Assembly (NCBI GenBank): GCA_016713675.1
Contig: JADJOS010000001.1
Location: 1,116,001-1,180,000 of the forward strand
Length of the DNA: 64,000 nt
Source: Acidobacteriota bacterium
GTDB lineage: Bacteria; Acidobacteriota; Blastocatellia; Pyrinomonadales; Pyrinomonadaceae
Direction of reading: 5' to 3'
Shown here: positions 8,634 to 17,778 of the stretch, piece after piece
Layout: each line of letters starts with the position of its first letter
Numbering within the stretch: position 1 is the first letter of the stretch
Notes under the pieces: model-generated
Seen by the model: only the letters and a program-made list of their open reading frames with translations
Databases searched by the model: none
Told to the model about the DNA's origin: nothing
Program-made: the position numbers and the translations under genes

Positions 8634-10208
8634 ATGTACATTCGAAGGTTAGTTCTTGGGTCCGCGATGCTTGTTGCGGCCGCAGCGATCGCGACGGGCC
8701 AGGATCCGTCAAAAACGCCTCTAAACCTGAACCCTCCAGAAGGTCCGCTTAAGATCACGAAAGAAAAGGATGACGTGTTCAAGCGGTGGCTGACGGAGGA
8801 TGTTCCGTACATAATAACGCCCGCCGAACGCAAGGCATTTCAGATGCTGACGACCAACGAAGAACGCGAGAATTTTATTAAGATATTCTGGGACAATCGT
8901 GACCCGGACCGCGAGACCGAAGAGAACGAATATCGCGAAGAGTATTACCAGCGGATAGCCTATGCGAACGAAAATTATGCGTCGGGCATCCCCGGATGGC
9001 GAACCGACCGCGGCCGCATCTACATAGCGTGGGGCAAACCGGATTCGGTCGAGTCGCGTCCGACAGGCGGAGCATACGACCGTCCAATTTACGAGGGCGG
9101 CGGTTCGACTACGACGTATCCGTTCGAAACGTGGTTCTACCGACATCTGGACGGCGTCGGCGACGGTATCGAGATCGAGTTTGTTGATCGCACGGGTACC
9201 GGCGAATACAAGATTGCCGGCGGATCGGACGACAAGGACGCCTTGGCGATGACACCGTCAACTGGACGGAGGCACACCGACGCCGGCAGCGGCACGTATC
9301 AGCGGGAGCAGGACAATCCGTTCAGCATTCTTGCACGCAATATTGCACTTCAAAATCCTCCGGCCCTCAAATACGGCGATCTGAACCGAGCCCTGACCGA
9401 TTCGCCGGTGATCGACAACGATCCGCTCGCTTTCGATATGCGGATCGACTACTTTCGCCAGTCCGACGAACGCGTGATCACGACATTTACGATTCAGACC
9501 GACAATAACCAATTGAAATTTGAGCAATCCGGCGGTTTGCCCACAGCGACACTCAATATTCTCGGCCGCATCACGACCGTTTCGAACAAACGCGGCGGCA
9601 TATTTGAGGACGCCGTAATTACCCAAGCTACGGTCGATGAGTTGGCCAACACCAAACAGCGAAATTCGATCTATCAGCGAGCTGTCGCATTGGCTCCCGG
9701 AATATACAAGGTCGATGTCATCGTTCGCGATGTCGGCACCGGCAACAAGGGTATTGTGAGGATGGGATTCACCGTTCCGAAATATGAAGAGAAAAAACTC
9801 TCGACATCATCACTCGTTCTGGCGGCAAAGCTTAGACCGGCTGGCGAGAGCGACAACCGAAAGCAATTTGTTATCGGCGATCTCAAGATAATTCCGAATA
9901 TTTCCGGCAGTTTCAAGACGGGCCAGGAGGTCGGCGTATACATGCAGGTTTATAACGCGGGCGTTGATCAGACCACGCTGCGGCCCGCGATAGATGTGTC
10001 CTACGTTCTGCTCAAAGATGGCAAAGAGATCCTCAGGCAAACGGAAGACTGGTCGACGATATCCGATTCGGGACAGCGTCTGACGCTCGCACGCCTACTT
10101 CCGACCGCGGATCTCGCACCGGGCGAATATGAGGTGAAGGTTCAGACAAAGGATCGGGTTAGTGGCCAGACGATCGAAAATGGATCAAAATTTACGATCG
10201 CAAAATAG
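8634..10208 (+). CDS. Secreted GWxTD-domain protein (second copy)
   Basis: Paralogue of the gene at 6845, 524 residues from ATG 8634. This start is preferred over in-frame upstream codons because AAGGAGA sits 3 bases before it and the protein then begins with a proper signal peptide (LVLGSAMLVAAAAIATGQ). GWRTD is at residues 121-125. Long blocks are near-identical to copy one, including EENEYREEYY, TDRGRIYIAWGKPDSVE, YRHLDGVGDG, SPVIDN and EKKLSTSSLVL. Copy two lacks about 20 residues after the first domain. The pair looks like a tandem duplication. Its stop is only two bases from the stop of the convergent lipoprotein gene. Confidence 0.9.
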   Translation: MYIRRLVLGSAMLVAAAAIATGQDPSKTPLNLNPPEGPLKITKEKDDVFKRWLTEDVPYIITPAERKAFQMLTTNEERENFIKIFWDNRDPDRETEENEYREEYYQRIAYANENYASGIPGWRTDRGRIYIAWGKPDSVESRPTGGAYDRPIYEGGGSTTTYPFETWFYRHLDGVGDGIEIEFVDRTGTGEYKIAGGSDDKDALAMTPSTGRRHTDAGSGTYQREQDNPFSILARNIALQNPPALKYGDLNRALTDSPVIDNDPLAFDMRIDYFRQSDERVITTFTIQTDNNQLKFEQSGGLPTATLNILGRITTVSNKRGGIFEDAVITQATVDELANTKQRNSIYQRAVALAPGIYKVDVIVRDVGTGNKGIVRMGFTVPKYEEKKLSTSSLVLAAKLRPAGESDNRKQFVIGDLKIIPNISGSFKTGQEVGVYMQVYNAGVDQTTLRPAIDVSYVLLKDGKEILRQTEDWSTISDSGQRLTLARLLPTADLAPGEYEVKVQTKDRVSGQTIENGSKFTIAK

Positions 10209-10210
10209 GA

Positions 10211-11161
10211 TCAGTTTTTTCGAATGACTTCGAGCACGGGCGAATTTTTCCCTTCACTGGTGAGGATGATCGATCTGCCGTCCGAGGTGTAGGTGACGGC
10301 TTCGCCGATCTTGCGAGCACCAACATCTATCGATTCCGGTGCCTGTGACCAGATATCGTCAAAGCTTTTCGCACCGTCCGGCAGCGTAAATTCATAGGCT
10401 GCCGTATAGTCGCAGATAATGACATGTCTCCCGTCAGGCGATATATCGCCGCCGGTAAGAAATCCGTTTGGTATCGCAGGAACCGAGATATCTGCCACCT
10501 TTTCTGCCCTGACCGTACTTTCCTTTCCAAATTCCGGTTTGAGACGATAAACTCCGGCCGGGCCGCTAACGCGCTTAGTGAGGATATAAATGTCGCCTGA
10601 CTTTGGATGAACGAGCAGCGTCTCGGCGTTGTGGCGGCTGTCGGGATAGGTGAACCGGATCGCGTCAGCCGGTTCGCTGGTCAACGGCTGCCGTTTGGTC
10701 GCGGATGCGTTTTCGGCTGATGCTTTGGGTTCCGGTATGCGATAGATCGTTCTGTCGTCACGTTTTGACTGATTGTCGCCGATCTCGCCAATGTAGATAA
10801 AGCATTTTCCGGCACTGTCCTTGAACAATGCTATATCTTCCCAATCGACGTTAGACGCGTTTGGGACCTTCCAGGTTCCGAGCCGTGCACCGCTCCTGTC
10901 CATTGCAAAGATGTATGCGTCGTCGCCCGAATCGTTGTGTGTCCAATATACATTGGGCTGGCATCTGGATGCCGTTACGCCGCTGCTTTCGGTGATCTCT
11001 GCATTCTCGATCTTTCCTGTCGTTTTGACCGCTTCGAAGTTCGAAACAGCCGCAGCTCTTGAGTTTCCGGCCGATGTCATCGAACAGCCGGAAAAAATCG
11101 CAGCAACCGATGCCGAGAAAATGACAAAAAACCAAAAATTAGCTATAGTTTTGTTCGACAT
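10211..11161 (-). CDS. Predicted lipoprotein with beta-propeller-like repeats, function unknown
   Basis: A 316-residue protein with a hydrophobic N-terminus ending in the lipobox-like IFSGC at about residue 26, so probably a lipid-anchored periplasmic or outer-membrane protein. The body has ITESSGVTASRCQPNVYWTHNDSGDD near the start, then repeats resembling WD/SMP-30 propeller blades (DRSGARLGTWKV, GDISPDGRHVIICDYTAAYEF, AVTYTSDGRSIILTSEG). Similar NDSG-containing propeller proteins are usually hypothetical. It is convergent with the GWxTD gene and divergent from speD, with 84 bases between them for two promoters. Confidence 0.75.
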   Translation of the reverse strand: MSNKTIANFWFFVIFSASVAAIFSGCSMTSAGNSRAAAVSNFEAVKTTGKIENAEITESSGVTASRCQPNVYWTHNDSGDDAYIFAMDRSGARLGTWKVPNASNVDWEDIALFKDSAGKCFIYIGEIGDNQSKRDDRTIYRIPEPKASAENASATKRQPLTSEPADAIRFTYPDSRHNAETLLVHPKSGDIYILTKRVSGPAGVYRLKPEFGKESTVRAEKVADISVPAIPNGFLTGGDISPDGRHVIICDYTAAYEFTLPDGAKSFDDIWSQAPESIDVGARKIGEAVTYTSDGRSIILTSEGKNSPVLEVIRKN

Positions 11162-11245
11162 ACTAGCTCAACTATAACGCAGATACCCTGCGGTAAGTTT
11201 AAAACATTTAACCGGCAAATTTCGTATTGGATTTGGATTGAACCG

Positions 11246-11671
11246 ATGATCGTTGGAACCGAATGGCTGATCGAAGCAACAGGCTGTGACCCGGAACAGC
11301 TGCGCGATGAAGCGACCATCCGCTCGGTATTTAACAACGTGATCGCCGATCTTGGACTTCGTTCGATCGGCTCAGTGTGGCATAAATTCCCCGGCGAAGG
11401 CGGCGTCACCGGCCTCATCGCCCTGACGGAATCGCACCTTGCGTGTCACACGTATCCGGAATACGGCACTGCGACGTTCAACCTTTACTGCTGTCGGACC
11501 AGGCCCGAATGGGATTGGGAAGAGAATCTTATGACTGCTCTGGGAGCTGCTCACGTTACGGTTACTAAGATCGAACGAGGTGAACAAGTAGACCAAATTT
11601 CAAATTTCACATCTGAAATTTCAAATAATAAACCGGAAATGAAGATCGAGATAGCGGGAGGTTTGCAATGA
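11246..11671 (+). CDS. speD: S-adenosylmethionine decarboxylase proenzyme (SpeD)
   Basis: Makes decarboxylated S-adenosylmethionine, the aminopropyl donor for spermidine synthesis. The proenzyme cleaves itself to create a pyruvoyl group. The self-cleavage site falls in LTESHLACHTYPEYG as Glu62-Ser63, the same numbering as the Thermotoga enzyme. His68 and the Cys82/83 pair match the catalytic His and Cys. The first about 115 residues cover the domain, and a short low-complexity tail (QISNFTSEISNNKPEM) is extra. It overlaps the next gene by 4 bases (ATGA), so the two are translationally coupled. Confidence 0.93.
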   Translation: MIVGTEWLIEATGCDPEQLRDEATIRSVFNNVIADLGLRSIGSVWHKFPGEGGVTGLIALTESHLACHTYPEYGTATFNLYCCRTRPEWDWEENLMTALGAAHVTVTKIERGEQVDQISNFTSEISNNKPEMKIEIAGGLQ

Positions 11672-13620
11672 GTGTTCTAACCGCAAATTGCCCGTCGTGT
11701 GCCGGCCCTCTTGAATTCAAGTCCGGTTCGACGATCGTCATCGTCTGTCCGTTTTGCCGTTCTGCGATATCCAGGACCGATCGTGCTCTTGAGGATCTAG
11801 GAAAGGTTGCTGAGATCGTTCAGTCTGAATCACCGCTCAAACTTGGGCTCAAGGGTACATTTAAAGATGCACGATTCGAACTCACCGGCCGGGCCCAACT
11901 CAAACATGAACTAGGCGGAACCTGGGATGAGTGGTACGCCACATTTTCGAACGGCTGGGTCGGTTGGCTTGCTGAGGCTCAAGGGCGTTTTTACCTGACG
12001 TTCTATCAGCCGCTTCCCGAAGGGACCGTCCTGCCGACATTCGAGGGCCTTCAACTCGGCCAAACGCTGCCTGAGATCCCAAATCCCACACCGCTAATGG
12101 TGCAGGAACGCGGCCGCGGAACCCTAATGGCGGCCGATGGTGAGATACCGTACAAATTAACACCGGGCGAACAGTTTGCTTACGCCGATCTGGCGGGCAA
12201 GAACAATGCGTTCGCGACCATCGACTACAGCATGGATCCGCCGTGGGTCTTTGTTGGCAGCCAGGTAACCCTCGCCGAGATCGGACTCGGTGATGCTAAG
12301 CCTGTTCAGCGTGAGGCTCGAACCGTTTCGACGGCCGGTATGGGGTGCCCCAATTGCGGCGGGCCGATCGACCTTATCGCCCCTGACAAAGCCGAACGCG
12401 TAACTTGTCCTAATTGTGACTCGCTGCTCGACGTCAATCAAGGCAATCTTTCGTACCTCAAATCACTGACGCCGTCGCCCGATCAGCTCGCATTCGTCGC
12501 GCCGATCGGTGCCGAAGGCAGTTTTAAGGACGATGTAAAATTCAAGATCATCGGGGCTGTGGTGCGGAGCGTCACGTTCGACGGCATCAAGTATTACTGG
12601 CACGAATATCTGCTCTACAATCCGATGGTCGGTTTCCGTTGGCTGGTACATTCCGACAATCACTGGAATTTCGTCGAGCCGATAAACCCAGCGGATGTGG
12701 CGCAGGACAATATATTTGCCGCGGGCGGCACGGTCGACTATAACGGACAGAAATTCAAGATATTTCAGGATGCACCGGCGACCGTTGAATACGTCAAAGG
12801 CGAATTTTACTGGCGTGTTGAACAGGGCGAAGTTGTTCGAGCGGTCGATTACGTGGCTGCCCCGTTGATGCTCTCGCAAGAGATATCTCCTAACGAGATC
12901 AACTGGTCGGTCGGAACGTACCTGACGAACGATGAGATCGAAAAGGCATTTGGCGTTACCGATCTGCCGAGGCCGTGGGGCGTCGGGCCGAATCAGCCGT
13001 TCACCGGACAGTTTTACTACACTTGGGGAGCGTTGCCGCTGCTCGCGTTATTGGCGGTTGCCGTCCTTATGATACCGCTTGCAGGTATTACTAAGACAGT
13101 ATTCAACCAGGAGATCGTATTGCCTCCAATGGCGAATGCAACTGCCCCACAGGCGGTGTTCAGCCAGCCTTTTGATCTCAAGGGGAACAGTAACGTCCGT
13201 ATCACATCAAGTGCCCAGGTCGACAATTCATGGGCCGATCTTGATGTGGATCTGATCAATGAGCAGACAAAAGAAGTCGCTGAATCAGTGAATGTGCCGG
13301 TCGAATTCTATAGCGGCAGCGACAGCGACGGTGCCTGGACCGAAGGCGATAAATCTACGGACGCGACGATCTCATCATTGCCTGCCGGCAGGTATTCGAT
13401 AAAGGTCGAGGGAACCTGGCAAAATTGGCAGGCTCAGATGCCAGTGTCGGTCAAGGTCGAACAGGGCGTCAATCGCGGCGTCAATTTTTGCTGTGCTTTC
13501 ATCATCTTGCTGATCGTCCCGATATTTGGTTTGTTCCGCAAATGGTCGTTCGAGGCGGGCCGCTGGAAGGATAGCATGTTCGGTTCGAGTTCGTCCGGTT
13601 CTGACGATTCAGACGAGTAA
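11668..13620 (+). CDS. DUF4178 zinc-ribbon membrane protein of the speD-speE operon
   Basis: A 650-residue protein of unknown function. Residues 1-35 form a zinc ribbon (CPSC and CPFC) and a second ribbon lies near 225-255 (CPNCGG and CPNCDS). Each is followed by a DUF4178-like beta domain containing WDEWYATFSNGWVGWLAE or YYWHEYLLYNPMVGFRWL. A membrane helix near 450-475 (ALPLLALLAVAVLMIPLAG), an extracytoplasmic beta region with repeated Asp/Ser, and a final membrane helix (FCCAFIILLIVPIFGLF) follow. The tail is Ser/Asp-rich. DUF4178 genes often travel with DUF350, speD and membrane speE genes, as here. The biochemical role is not known to me. Confidence 0.85.
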   Translation: MSVLTANCPSCAGPLEFKSGSTIVIVCPFCRSAISRTDRALEDLGKVAEIVQSESPLKLGLKGTFKDARFELTGRAQLKHELGGTWDEWYATFSNGWVGWLAEAQGRFYLTFYQPLPEGTVLPTFEGLQLGQTLPEIPNPTPLMVQERGRGTLMAADGEIPYKLTPGEQFAYADLAGKNNAFATIDYSMDPPWVFVGSQVTLAEIGLGDAKPVQREARTVSTAGMGCPNCGGPIDLIAPDKAERVTCPNCDSLLDVNQGNLSYLKSLTPSPDQLAFVAPIGAEGSFKDDVKFKIIGAVVRSVTFDGIKYYWHEYLLYNPMVGFRWLVHSDNHWNFVEPINPADVAQDNIFAAGGTVDYNGQKFKIFQDAPATVEYVKGEFYWRVEQGEVVRAVDYVAAPLMLSQEISPNEINWSVGTYLTNDEIEKAFGVTDLPRPWGVGPNQPFTGQFYYTWGALPLLALLAVAVLMIPLAGITKTVFNQEIVLPPMANATAPQAVFSQPFDLKGNSNVRITSSAQVDNSWADLDVDLINEQTKEVAESVNVPVEFYSGSDSDGAWTEGDKSTDATISSLPAGRYSIKVEGTWQNWQAQMPVSVKVEQGVNRGVNFCCAFIILLIVPIFGLFRKWSFEAGRWKDSMFGSSSSGSDDSDE

Positions 13621-13639
13621 TGGTCGACAAAGAGGTTTT

Positions 13640-13789
13640 ATGTTCAAGAAGATCTATATGGTTTTTGGCGTTGGCGTTCTGATCGCCTACGGAGCCGCAT
13701 CTTGGTTTGGTTGGGAATTGGCCAATGCCGGCAGTAAATCACGTTTGGGAGTGCCGTTCTTTTATTCAGGATTTCGTGGAGGAAAATAA
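13640..13789 (+). CDS. Small membrane peptide, 49 residues
   Basis: ATG 13640 follows AGAGG at a suitable distance. The peptide begins MFKKIYMVFGVGVLIAYGAA, a single membrane helix, then WFGWELANAGSKSRLGVPFF and a basic end FRGGK. Its stop TAA overlaps the start of the DUF350 gene by one base, which supports translation. No family recognised. Its fixed place between DUF4178 and DUF350 suggests a structural partner of one of them. Confidence 0.7.
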   Translation: MFKKIYMVFGVGVLIAYGAASWFGWELANAGSKSRLGVPFFYSGFRGGK

Positions 13790-14052
13790 TGTTGAATCTT
13801 GCAGCAATTGTCCCGATGTTGGGCATGATCGTAAAGCTTGACGATCTATTGCCTGTTTTGACGACGACCGTGATATTCGTCGCGATAGGCTTGATCGTTT
13901 TTGCGATAGCGTTTGCCATCGTCGTTCTGGTCGCGCCGTTTTCGGTCAAGAAGGAGATCGAGGAAGATCAAAACACAGCTCTGGCCATCATTATCGGCGC
14001 ATTGATCATTGGCGTTGCGATGATCATCTCGTCGGCCATTCAAGGAAATTAG
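13789..14052 (+). CDS. DUF350 family small membrane protein
   Basis: An 87-residue protein with two or three membrane helices (about 20-48 and 63-84) joined by the charged loop VKKEIEEDQNTALAIIIGA. The motif in which a charged Glu-rich turn precedes N-T-A-L-A and a glycine-rich helix is typical of one DUF350 unit. Many DUF350 proteins have two such units and four helices, so this may act as a dimer. Function unknown. It occurs in polyamine-linked and envelope-stress-linked neighbourhoods. Start overlaps the preceding peptide by one base. Confidence 0.8.
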   Translation: MLNLAAIVPMLGMIVKLDDLLPVLTTTVIFVAIGLIVFAIAFAIVVLVAPFSVKKEIEEDQNTALAIIIGALIIGVAMIISSAIQGN

Positions 14053-14105
14053 GGACAAGGGATAAGGGACGAGGGACAAGTCGGGTTTTATCTTGTCACT
14101 TGTCC
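14053..14105. repeat. Purine-rich repeat and hairpin between DUF350 and speE
   Basis: Repeated GGGACAAG/GGGATAAG units are followed by GGACAAGT (14074-14081) facing ACTTGTCC (14098-14105), an 8-bp stem with a 16-base loop. Composition resembles the inverted repeats around the gene at 15691. Confidence 0.6.
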
Positions 14106-14126
14106 TTGGTCTCCCGCCCCTAATTT

Positions 14127-15650
14127 ATGAAACGCGCTCCGCTACTTTTCCTAAATGTCTTCGTTATCGCCACCTGCGGCCTCATCTATGAGTTGCTCGC
14201 CGGTACGCTTTCAAGCTATGTCCTCGGCGATTCGGTCACACAATTTTCATTAATAATCGGCATCTATCTCTTCGCTATGGGCGTCGGTTCGTGGCTTTCG
14301 CGGTTCATCGAAAAGCACGTTGCCGAGAAATTTGTCGAGATCGAACTGGCCGTAGCGGTGATCGGTGGATTTTCGGCTCCACTCCTGTTCCTCACATTTG
14401 CACATTTATCCTATTTCAGCGTCGTTCTGTACGGGATGGTATTTATCATCGGCGCACTTGTCGGCCTTGAGATACCGCTGCTGATGCGGATCCTGCAGGA
14501 CGAGATGGATTTTAAGGATCTCGTCTCGCGCGTGCTTGCCTTCGATTATATCGGTGCACTTGCTGCTTCACTCCTGTTCCCGATCTTTCTGGTTCCTAAA
14601 CTCGGCCTTAACCGCACTTCGCTGCTTTTTGGAATGCTCAATGCCGCCGTCGGCATCTGGGGCACATGGCTGCTATATCCGTTGATCAAAAAGAACGTGA
14701 CCGTCATGCGCGTCAAGGGATTTATTATCCTTACTCTGCTCATTATCGCCTTTATCAAAGCCGACAAACTGACCACGATGGCGGAGGATGCCCTGTTCGT
14801 GGACAATATAATTTACGCCAAAAGCTCGGCCTATCAAAGGATCGTCGTGACCAAAGGCAAGGTCGGCTATTCGCTGTTTCTAAACGGCAATCTGCAGTTC
14901 AATTCGTTTGACGAGTACCGTTATCACGAGGCACTCGTCCATCCGGGATTTGCCGCGTTCGCCGGGGAGGCTAAACGCATTCTCGTACTTGGCGGCGGCG
15001 ACGGGCTGGCGTTACGCGAGATACTGAAATACAAGTCGGTCGAGAACGTGACACTGGTAGATCTCGATCCGGAGATGACACGAGTGTCGTATTCCGTGCC
15101 AGCATTGGGCGAATTGAATAGACATTCCTTTGACGATCCTCGAGTAACGGTCGTGAATGGTGATGCATACGTGTGGCTGGATAACACACAGATCGAGCCA
15201 TTCGATGTCGCGATCGTCGATTTTCCCGACCCCAACAACTTCGCACTCGGCAAGCTATATTCAACGCGATTTTACAATTTGCTTAAACAGAAGCTACGGC
15301 CGGATTCCGCCGTAGTCGTCCAGACGACATCACCGCTGATCGCCCGGCAGTCGTACTGGTGCATAATCGCGACGCTCGAGGCGTCCGGTTTTGTCGTCAA
15401 GCCCTTTCACACAACGGTCCCAAGTTTCGGCGTTTGGGGTTACGCACTCGCAAAGCTGCAGCCATTCGAAACACCGCAAAAACCGCCGGCAGGCGTTGAA
15501 CTGAAATTTCTCAATGACGACACCTTCGCTTCGATGTTCGAATTTCCAGGGGATACTTCACGCCCATCCGAAGAATTAGAAATCAACCGCCTTGATAATC
15601 AGGCATTAGTTCGATACTACGAAGCCGAATGGCGGAGGTTTGAGCAGTAG
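14127..15650 (+). CDS. speE: Membrane-anchored spermidine synthase-like aminopropyltransferase
   Basis: A 507-residue fusion of an N-terminal membrane domain (about 6-7 helices, residues 5-220) and a C-terminal SpeE domain. The methyltransferase-fold signature ILVLGGGDGLALREILK, then VTLVDLDPEMT, VNGDAYVWL and VDFPDPNN (the D-F-P-D loop) mark the aminopropyl transfer site that takes decarboxylated SAM. Ordinary SpeE is soluble and about 290 residues. This membrane-spanning form is found in a subset of bacteria next to DUF4178 and DUF350. With SpeD upstream it should make spermidine or a modified polyamine at the membrane. The substrate is inferred. Confidence 0.88.
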   Translation: MKRAPLLFLNVFVIATCGLIYELLAGTLSSYVLGDSVTQFSLIIGIYLFAMGVGSWLSRFIEKHVAEKFVEIELAVAVIGGFSAPLLFLTFAHLSYFSVVLYGMVFIIGALVGLEIPLLMRILQDEMDFKDLVSRVLAFDYIGALAASLLFPIFLVPKLGLNRTSLLFGMLNAAVGIWGTWLLYPLIKKNVTVMRVKGFIILTLLIIAFIKADKLTTMAEDALFVDNIIYAKSSAYQRIVVTKGKVGYSLFLNGNLQFNSFDEYRYHEALVHPGFAAFAGEAKRILVLGGGDGLALREILKYKSVENVTLVDLDPEMTRVSYSVPALGELNRHSFDDPRVTVVNGDAYVWLDNTQIEPFDVAIVDFPDPNNFALGKLYSTRFYNLLKQKLRPDSAVVVQTTSPLIARQSYWCIIATLEASGFVVKPFHTTVPSFGVWGYALAKLQPFETPQKPPAGVELKFLNDDTFASMFEFPGDTSRPSEELEINRLDNQALVRYYEAEWRRFEQ

Positions 15651-15655
15651 AACGT

Positions 15656-16076
15656 CCGAAATAAGTGATAAGTAAAAAGGAAGAAGTGATATGTCAGATC
15701 CATTGAAAGACAAATCCTACGCTTTTGCATTGAGGATCGTGAAACTGAGCGAGTTTTTGCATGGTAAGAAATCTGAGTTCGTTCTCTCCAGAAAGATCCT
15801 CGATTCCGGCGTGAACATAAGCCTCTTTATCGAGGAGGCCCGACAAGGTGAAAATCGATCAGATTTTCGCCAAAAGTATTCACTCGCGACAAAAGAAGCG
15901 TTCAAAACAAATCTGCTTCTTAGAATCCTGCAGGACAGTGAGTACATCGGCGATGCTCTCGCCAGATCGCTCCTTGACGACTGCGAAGAGCTGCAGAAAA
16001 TGCTTGTCTCAGCACTCAAATCGACACGCCCTGATTGACTTGTCACTTTGCCCTTATTACTTCTCACTTATTTCGG
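15656..16076. repeat. 38-bp inverted repeats bracketing the four-helix-bundle gene
   Basis: The left arm 15656-15693 and the reverse complement of the right arm 16039-16076 agree at about 31 of 38 positions, including an uninterrupted CCGAAATAAGTGA at the outer end. The arms touch the start and stop codons of the single gene between them. No transposase lies inside. Confidence 0.8.
15691..16038 (+). CDS. Four-helix bundle protein (23S rRNA intervening-sequence family)
   Basis: A 115-residue all-helical protein. The pattern SYAFALRIVKLSEFL, a central SRKILDSGVNISLFIEEAR, then KEAFKTNLLLRILQDSEYI fits the TIGR02436/S23 four-helix bundle family, whose members form pentamers. Family members are often found as stand-alone insertions in diverse places, including rRNA intervening sequences and diversity-generating retroelements. 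No reverse transcriptase is seen here. The gene sits between perfect-style inverted repeats and interrupts an otherwise tight operon, which looks like insertion of a small cassette. Molecular role unknown. Confidence 0.85.
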   Translation: MSDPLKDKSYAFALRIVKLSEFLHGKKSEFVLSRKILDSGVNISLFIEEARQGENRSDFRQKYSLATKEAFKTNLLLRILQDSEYIGDALARSLLDDCEELQKMLVSALKSTRPD

Positions 16077-17678
16077 ATGAATCTTACACGAAGGGAAATT
16101 CTGACTGCATTTTTGGGAGCACCGTTTGCATTGGCTGCGTGCCGCAGCGACTCAGCGCGCGCGTTTCCCGAAGGCGAGATCGTCGGGCAAAACGTCGATC
16201 TCGGCCATATCCTCAGAGAGAATCGCTCATTCGAAGTGCCTTCCGATAAATGGGAATCAAAAAAGGTTGCGATCATCGGCGGTGGAATTGCGGGCTTGTC
16301 GGCGGCGTGGAAACTTCGACGCGAGAATTTCAACGACTTTGTCGTACTCGAACTTGAAAAAGATCTCGGCGGAACATCGCAGAGTACAAAAGGTGAACCG
16401 GTCTCGTATCCTTGGGGAGCACATTATCTGCCGGTTCCGTTTCAGGAAAATGCGGAGCTGGTCTCTCTGCTCGATGAGATGTCGCTGCTTGAGGGCCGTG
16501 ATGCTCAGGGTGAGGTTGTTGTCAAAGAACAATTTCTCTGTCGCGAACCCGAGGAACGTGTTTTCTTCAAGGGCCGATGGTACGACGGGCTTTATCTAAG
16601 CGTCGGTGCCAGTGAAGATGACAAGCGACAATTCGCCGAGTTTCAAAAGCTGATAGACGCATGGGTCAATTGGCGTGATGTGTTGGGTAAAAGGGCGTTT
16701 GTTGTGCCGCTGGCAAATTGCTCGACCGATCCACAGGCGACGGCTCTTGATAAAATAACATTCGGCGACTGGCTGCGGGAGCGGGGTTTTACTTCGGAGC
16801 GTTTGTTTTGGTATTGCGATTATGCGACGCGTGATGACTATGGGTTGAAGGCCGATCAGGCCTCCGCGTGGGTTGGATTGTTTTATTTCTGTTCGCGCGT
16901 CCGCAAAAGCGGAGTCGAGTCGCAGCCGTTTATCACCTGCCCCGAAGGTAACGGGCAATTTGTGAATCACTTTTTTGAAATGGTCAAAGACAATGTCCGA
17001 AGATCTCAGATCGTAGTCTCGGTCGTACCGACCGACAAGGGCGTTGATGTGATCTGTCTGGACGGCGGTGAGGTCCGCGGCATCCATTGCGAAAAGGCGA
17101 TCTTCGCGTCGCCGATATTCACGGCTCCGTATCTGATCCGAGGATTTCGCGAGGATCCTCCGTTTGCTGCCGATCAGTTTCATCACAACGCGTGGTTCGT
17201 TGCCAATTTACTCCTAAAGGACAGGCCAAAACCTAGATTTGCAAAGGACTTTCCTCTCTCGTGGGACAACGTTCTCTATGAAAGCCCTTCGCTTGGTTAC
17301 GTGACGGCGACGCATCAAAAAGGCATCGATTACGGCCCGACGATCCTGACATATTACTATCCGATGTGTCATGAGCCGGACGGCCGTACGAAGCTCTTTG
17401 ATTACGACTGGAAACAGCTCGCCGATGTCTGCCTTACCGATCTTGCCCGTGCGCACTCGGATATTTACGAGCTGACAACTCGCATCGACATCATGCGTTG
17501 GGGCCACGCGATGATAAGCCCGCGGCCAAACTTTATCTGGAGCGGCGTCCGCGAAAAAGCGATGAAACCACACCGAAATATTCACTTCGCCCACACCGAT
17601 CTTTCCGGCATCGCACTTTTCGAAGAAGCGTTTTATCATGGATTGCGCACAGCGTCTGAGATCTTGGCGAAGAAATAG
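16077..17678 (+). CDS. Tat-exported FAD-dependent amine oxidase-type flavoprotein (lipoprotein)
   Basis: 533 residues from ATG 16077. That start is chosen because it gives a twin-arginine signal (LTRREILTAFLGAPFALAAC) ending in a lipobox cysteine. The dinucleotide-binding fold follows at about 60-90: KVAIIGGGIAGLSAAWKLRR with the acidic VLELEKDLGGTSQ end. The C-terminus keeps MRWGHAMISPRP and HTDLSGIALFEEAFYHGLRTA, typical of NAD(P)-binding Rossmann/amine oxidases. Its place after speD-speE suggests a polyamine or derived amine as substrate, which is inferred from context only. The stop codon TAG is the first part of a repeat element. Confidence 0.8.
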   Translation: MNLTRREILTAFLGAPFALAACRSDSARAFPEGEIVGQNVDLGHILRENRSFEVPSDKWESKKVAIIGGGIAGLSAAWKLRRENFNDFVVLELEKDLGGTSQSTKGEPVSYPWGAHYLPVPFQENAELVSLLDEMSLLEGRDAQGEVVVKEQFLCREPEERVFFKGRWYDGLYLSVGASEDDKRQFAEFQKLIDAWVNWRDVLGKRAFVVPLANCSTDPQATALDKITFGDWLRERGFTSERLFWYCDYATRDDYGLKADQASAWVGLFYFCSRVRKSGVESQPFITCPEGNGQFVNHFFEMVKDNVRRSQIVVSVVPTDKGVDVICLDGGEVRGIHCEKAIFASPIFTAPYLIRGFREDPPFAADQFHHNAWFVANLLLKDRPKPRFAKDFPLSWDNVLYESPSLGYVTATHQKGIDYGPTILTYYYPMCHEPDGRTKLFDYDWKQLADVCLTDLARAHSDIYELTTRIDIMRWGHAMISPRPNFIWSGVREKAMKPHRNIHFAHTDLSGIALFEEAFYHGLRTASEILAKK

Positions 17679-17769
17679 AACGCAGATGTGGCTGATTGAG
17701 CGGATCAACGCAGATCAAACAAATTTCGGATCCGCGAGAATCTGCTAGATCCGTGGAATCCGCGTTCTA
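17677..17769. repeat. Imperfect palindromic intergenic element, AACGCGGAT family
   Basis: AGAACGCAGAT (from 17677) faces ATCCGCGTTCT (ending 17768), with further scattered CGGAT/ATCCG units inside. It fills the gap between the flavoprotein and the following membrane protein. Related elements occur at 20761 and 22085. Confidence 0.65.
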
Positions 17770-17778
17770 TTCTTAACG

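Noticed and set aside
15656..16076. Insertion sequence
   Set aside because: The enclosed gene is a four-helix bundle protein, not a transposase, and no target duplication is evident.
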